A stretch of DNA of 5,480 nucleotides, taken from the NCBI GenBank assembly GCA_007134175.1, contig SLLF01000242.1, positions 1-5,480 on the forward strand, written 5' to 3'. This stretch comes from Kiritimatiellia bacterium. Lineage in GTDB: Bacteria; Verrucomicrobiota; Kiritimatiellia; SLAD01. Below are positions 4,822 to 5,480 of the stretch, one piece after another. Position 1 is the stretch's first letter, and each line of letters starts with the position of its first letter. A program made the position numbers and the translations under genes. Under the pieces are notes generated by a model. It ran no database searches. It saw only the letters and a program-made list of their open reading frames with translations, and had not been told where the DNA came from.

Positions 4822-5480
4822 ATGCACGGGTGCCGATTCAATACTTGGAATCGAGGTGATTGCGGCTTCACGCTGGTCGAACTACTGGTCGTGATTGCGA
4901 TCATCTTGATGCTGATGGGGTTGGTGGTGCCGGGTTTGCAGCGGGCCCGCGGTTCGGCGGACCATGTCGGCTGTGCCAGCAATCTGCGGCGTATGGCGAT
5001 GGCCGGCACAGAATGGATGCGCGACAACAACCTGTTGTTGCCCGATAACAATCGCTGGCGGAGTTCGCCGCTTGGTTCGGATTCAATGACGGGCTATTTT
5101 GGCCTATCCGCCGACCACGATTTGCTGGCCGACCACCCGACGATTCTCACCTGTCCAGCCATGGCCCGGTTCATCCGGGGTACGGACACGGGCTGGTGGC
5201 GGACGATTCAGAACCGGGCGGACTGGCGACGGTTGTATAATATGAACACCTACATCGCCCGGCAGCGTCGGGGGGTGCCCCGGGGGTCCATCCAGTACTT
5301 GCACCAATTGCCCAACCCGGCCGTGAAGTCGTTTTTTATGGATGGGCGACGGGGGAACAACACGAGTCCTCGACCCAGTATCCATACCGCCGGGCGCCAG
5401 CCTTGGTATCGGCCCCATCCGATGAGTGCCATGTCGTTTTCGCACAACGGGCGCATGGGGGTGGTTTTCGCAGATGGCCA
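4822..5480 (+). CDS. Prepilin-type (type II secretion/type IV pilin-like) protein with H-X9-DG motif (3' partial)
   Basis: 219 complete codons are visible and the window ends within the next codon (CA, probably His). The class III leader is MHGCRFNTWNRGDCG, cleaved by prepilin peptidase before FTLVELLVVIAII. Mature Phe1 would be N-methylated, and Glu5 is present. The hydrophobic helix runs to about residue 36 (ILMLMGLVVPGL). CASNLRRMAMAGTEWMRDNN and later TCPAM are typical of prepilin-like proteins in PVC bacteria. The end reads SHNGRMGVVFADG, with His208 followed by nine residues and Asp218-Gly219, an exact H-X9-DG processing-associated motif. It would sit in the inner membrane or be exported by a type II secretion-like assembly. 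The ATG at 4822 is preferred for its ribosome binding site and normal leader length; 4786 or 4801 would lengthen the leader by 12 or 7 residues. It follows its own candidate promoter, so it is probably independent of the glycan operon. Confidence 0.9.
   Translation, partial: MHGCRFNTWNRGDCGFTLVELLVVIAIILMLMGLVVPGLQRARGSADHVGCASNLRRMAMAGTEWMRDNNLLLPDNNRWRSSPLGSDSMTGYFGLSADHDLLADHPTILTCPAMARFIRGTDTGWWRTIQNRADWRRLYNMNTYIARQRRGVPRGSIQYLHQLPNPAVKSFFMDGRRGNNTSPRPSIHTAGRQPWYRPHPMSAMSFSHNGRMGVVFADG

Overview
The window looks like bacterial DNA of fairly high GC content, with every convincing gene on the + strand. The organism is probably a Gram-negative member of the Planctomycetota-Verrucomicrobiota-Kiritimatiellota-Lentisphaerota (PVC) group. 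Two genes point there: a protein with a signal peptide and a beta-barrel-like C-terminus, which implies an outer membrane, and a prepilin-type protein ending in an H-X9-DG motif, a family strongly expanded in PVC bacteria. The taxonomic call is inference from gene families, not from a marker gene.

Positions 1-4358 hold five tightly packed genes that read as the distal part of a surface or exopolysaccharide operon. In order they are: (1) the C-terminal ~366 residues of a DUF2172/DUF4910 aminopeptidase-like protein with a winged-helix tail, whose start lies upstream of the window; (2) a secreted, probably outer-membrane beta-barrel protein of unknown function; (3) a left-handed beta-helix (hexapeptide-repeat) O-acetyltransferase; (4) a divergent class I SAM-dependent methyltransferase; (5) a polytopic membrane protein resembling GT-C (ArnT/PMT-like) glycosyltransferases. 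Three of the four junctions are ATGA stop/start overlaps and the fourth is an 11-base gap, so the genes are very probably co-transcribed and translationally coupled. A glycan-decorating role fits: lipid-linked sugar transfer in the membrane, acetyl and methyl capping in the cytoplasm, and an outer-membrane protein at the cell surface.

Positions 4359-4785 are a more AT-rich gap of about 430 bases. It holds a triplet of a 7-base inverted repeat (TGCATAA / TTATGCA / TGCATAA), a strong Shine-Dalgarno followed by a 76-codon open frame of doubtful coding value, a second overlapping 46-codon frame with more protein-like composition, and a promoter-like sequence overlapped by a perfect dyad. No canonical terminator was seen after the operon.

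From about 4822 to the window end is the 5' part of a type II secretion/type IV pilin-like prepilin gene, cut by the window edge at its last motif. It appears to be a separate transcription unit unrelated to the glycan operon.

I do not see a clearly new defence, mobile or RNA system. The most interesting points are the uncharacterised barrel protein inside a glycan operon, the DUF4910 protein that lacks an obvious catalytic Glu, the atypical SAM motif of the methyltransferase, and the structured intergenic region.
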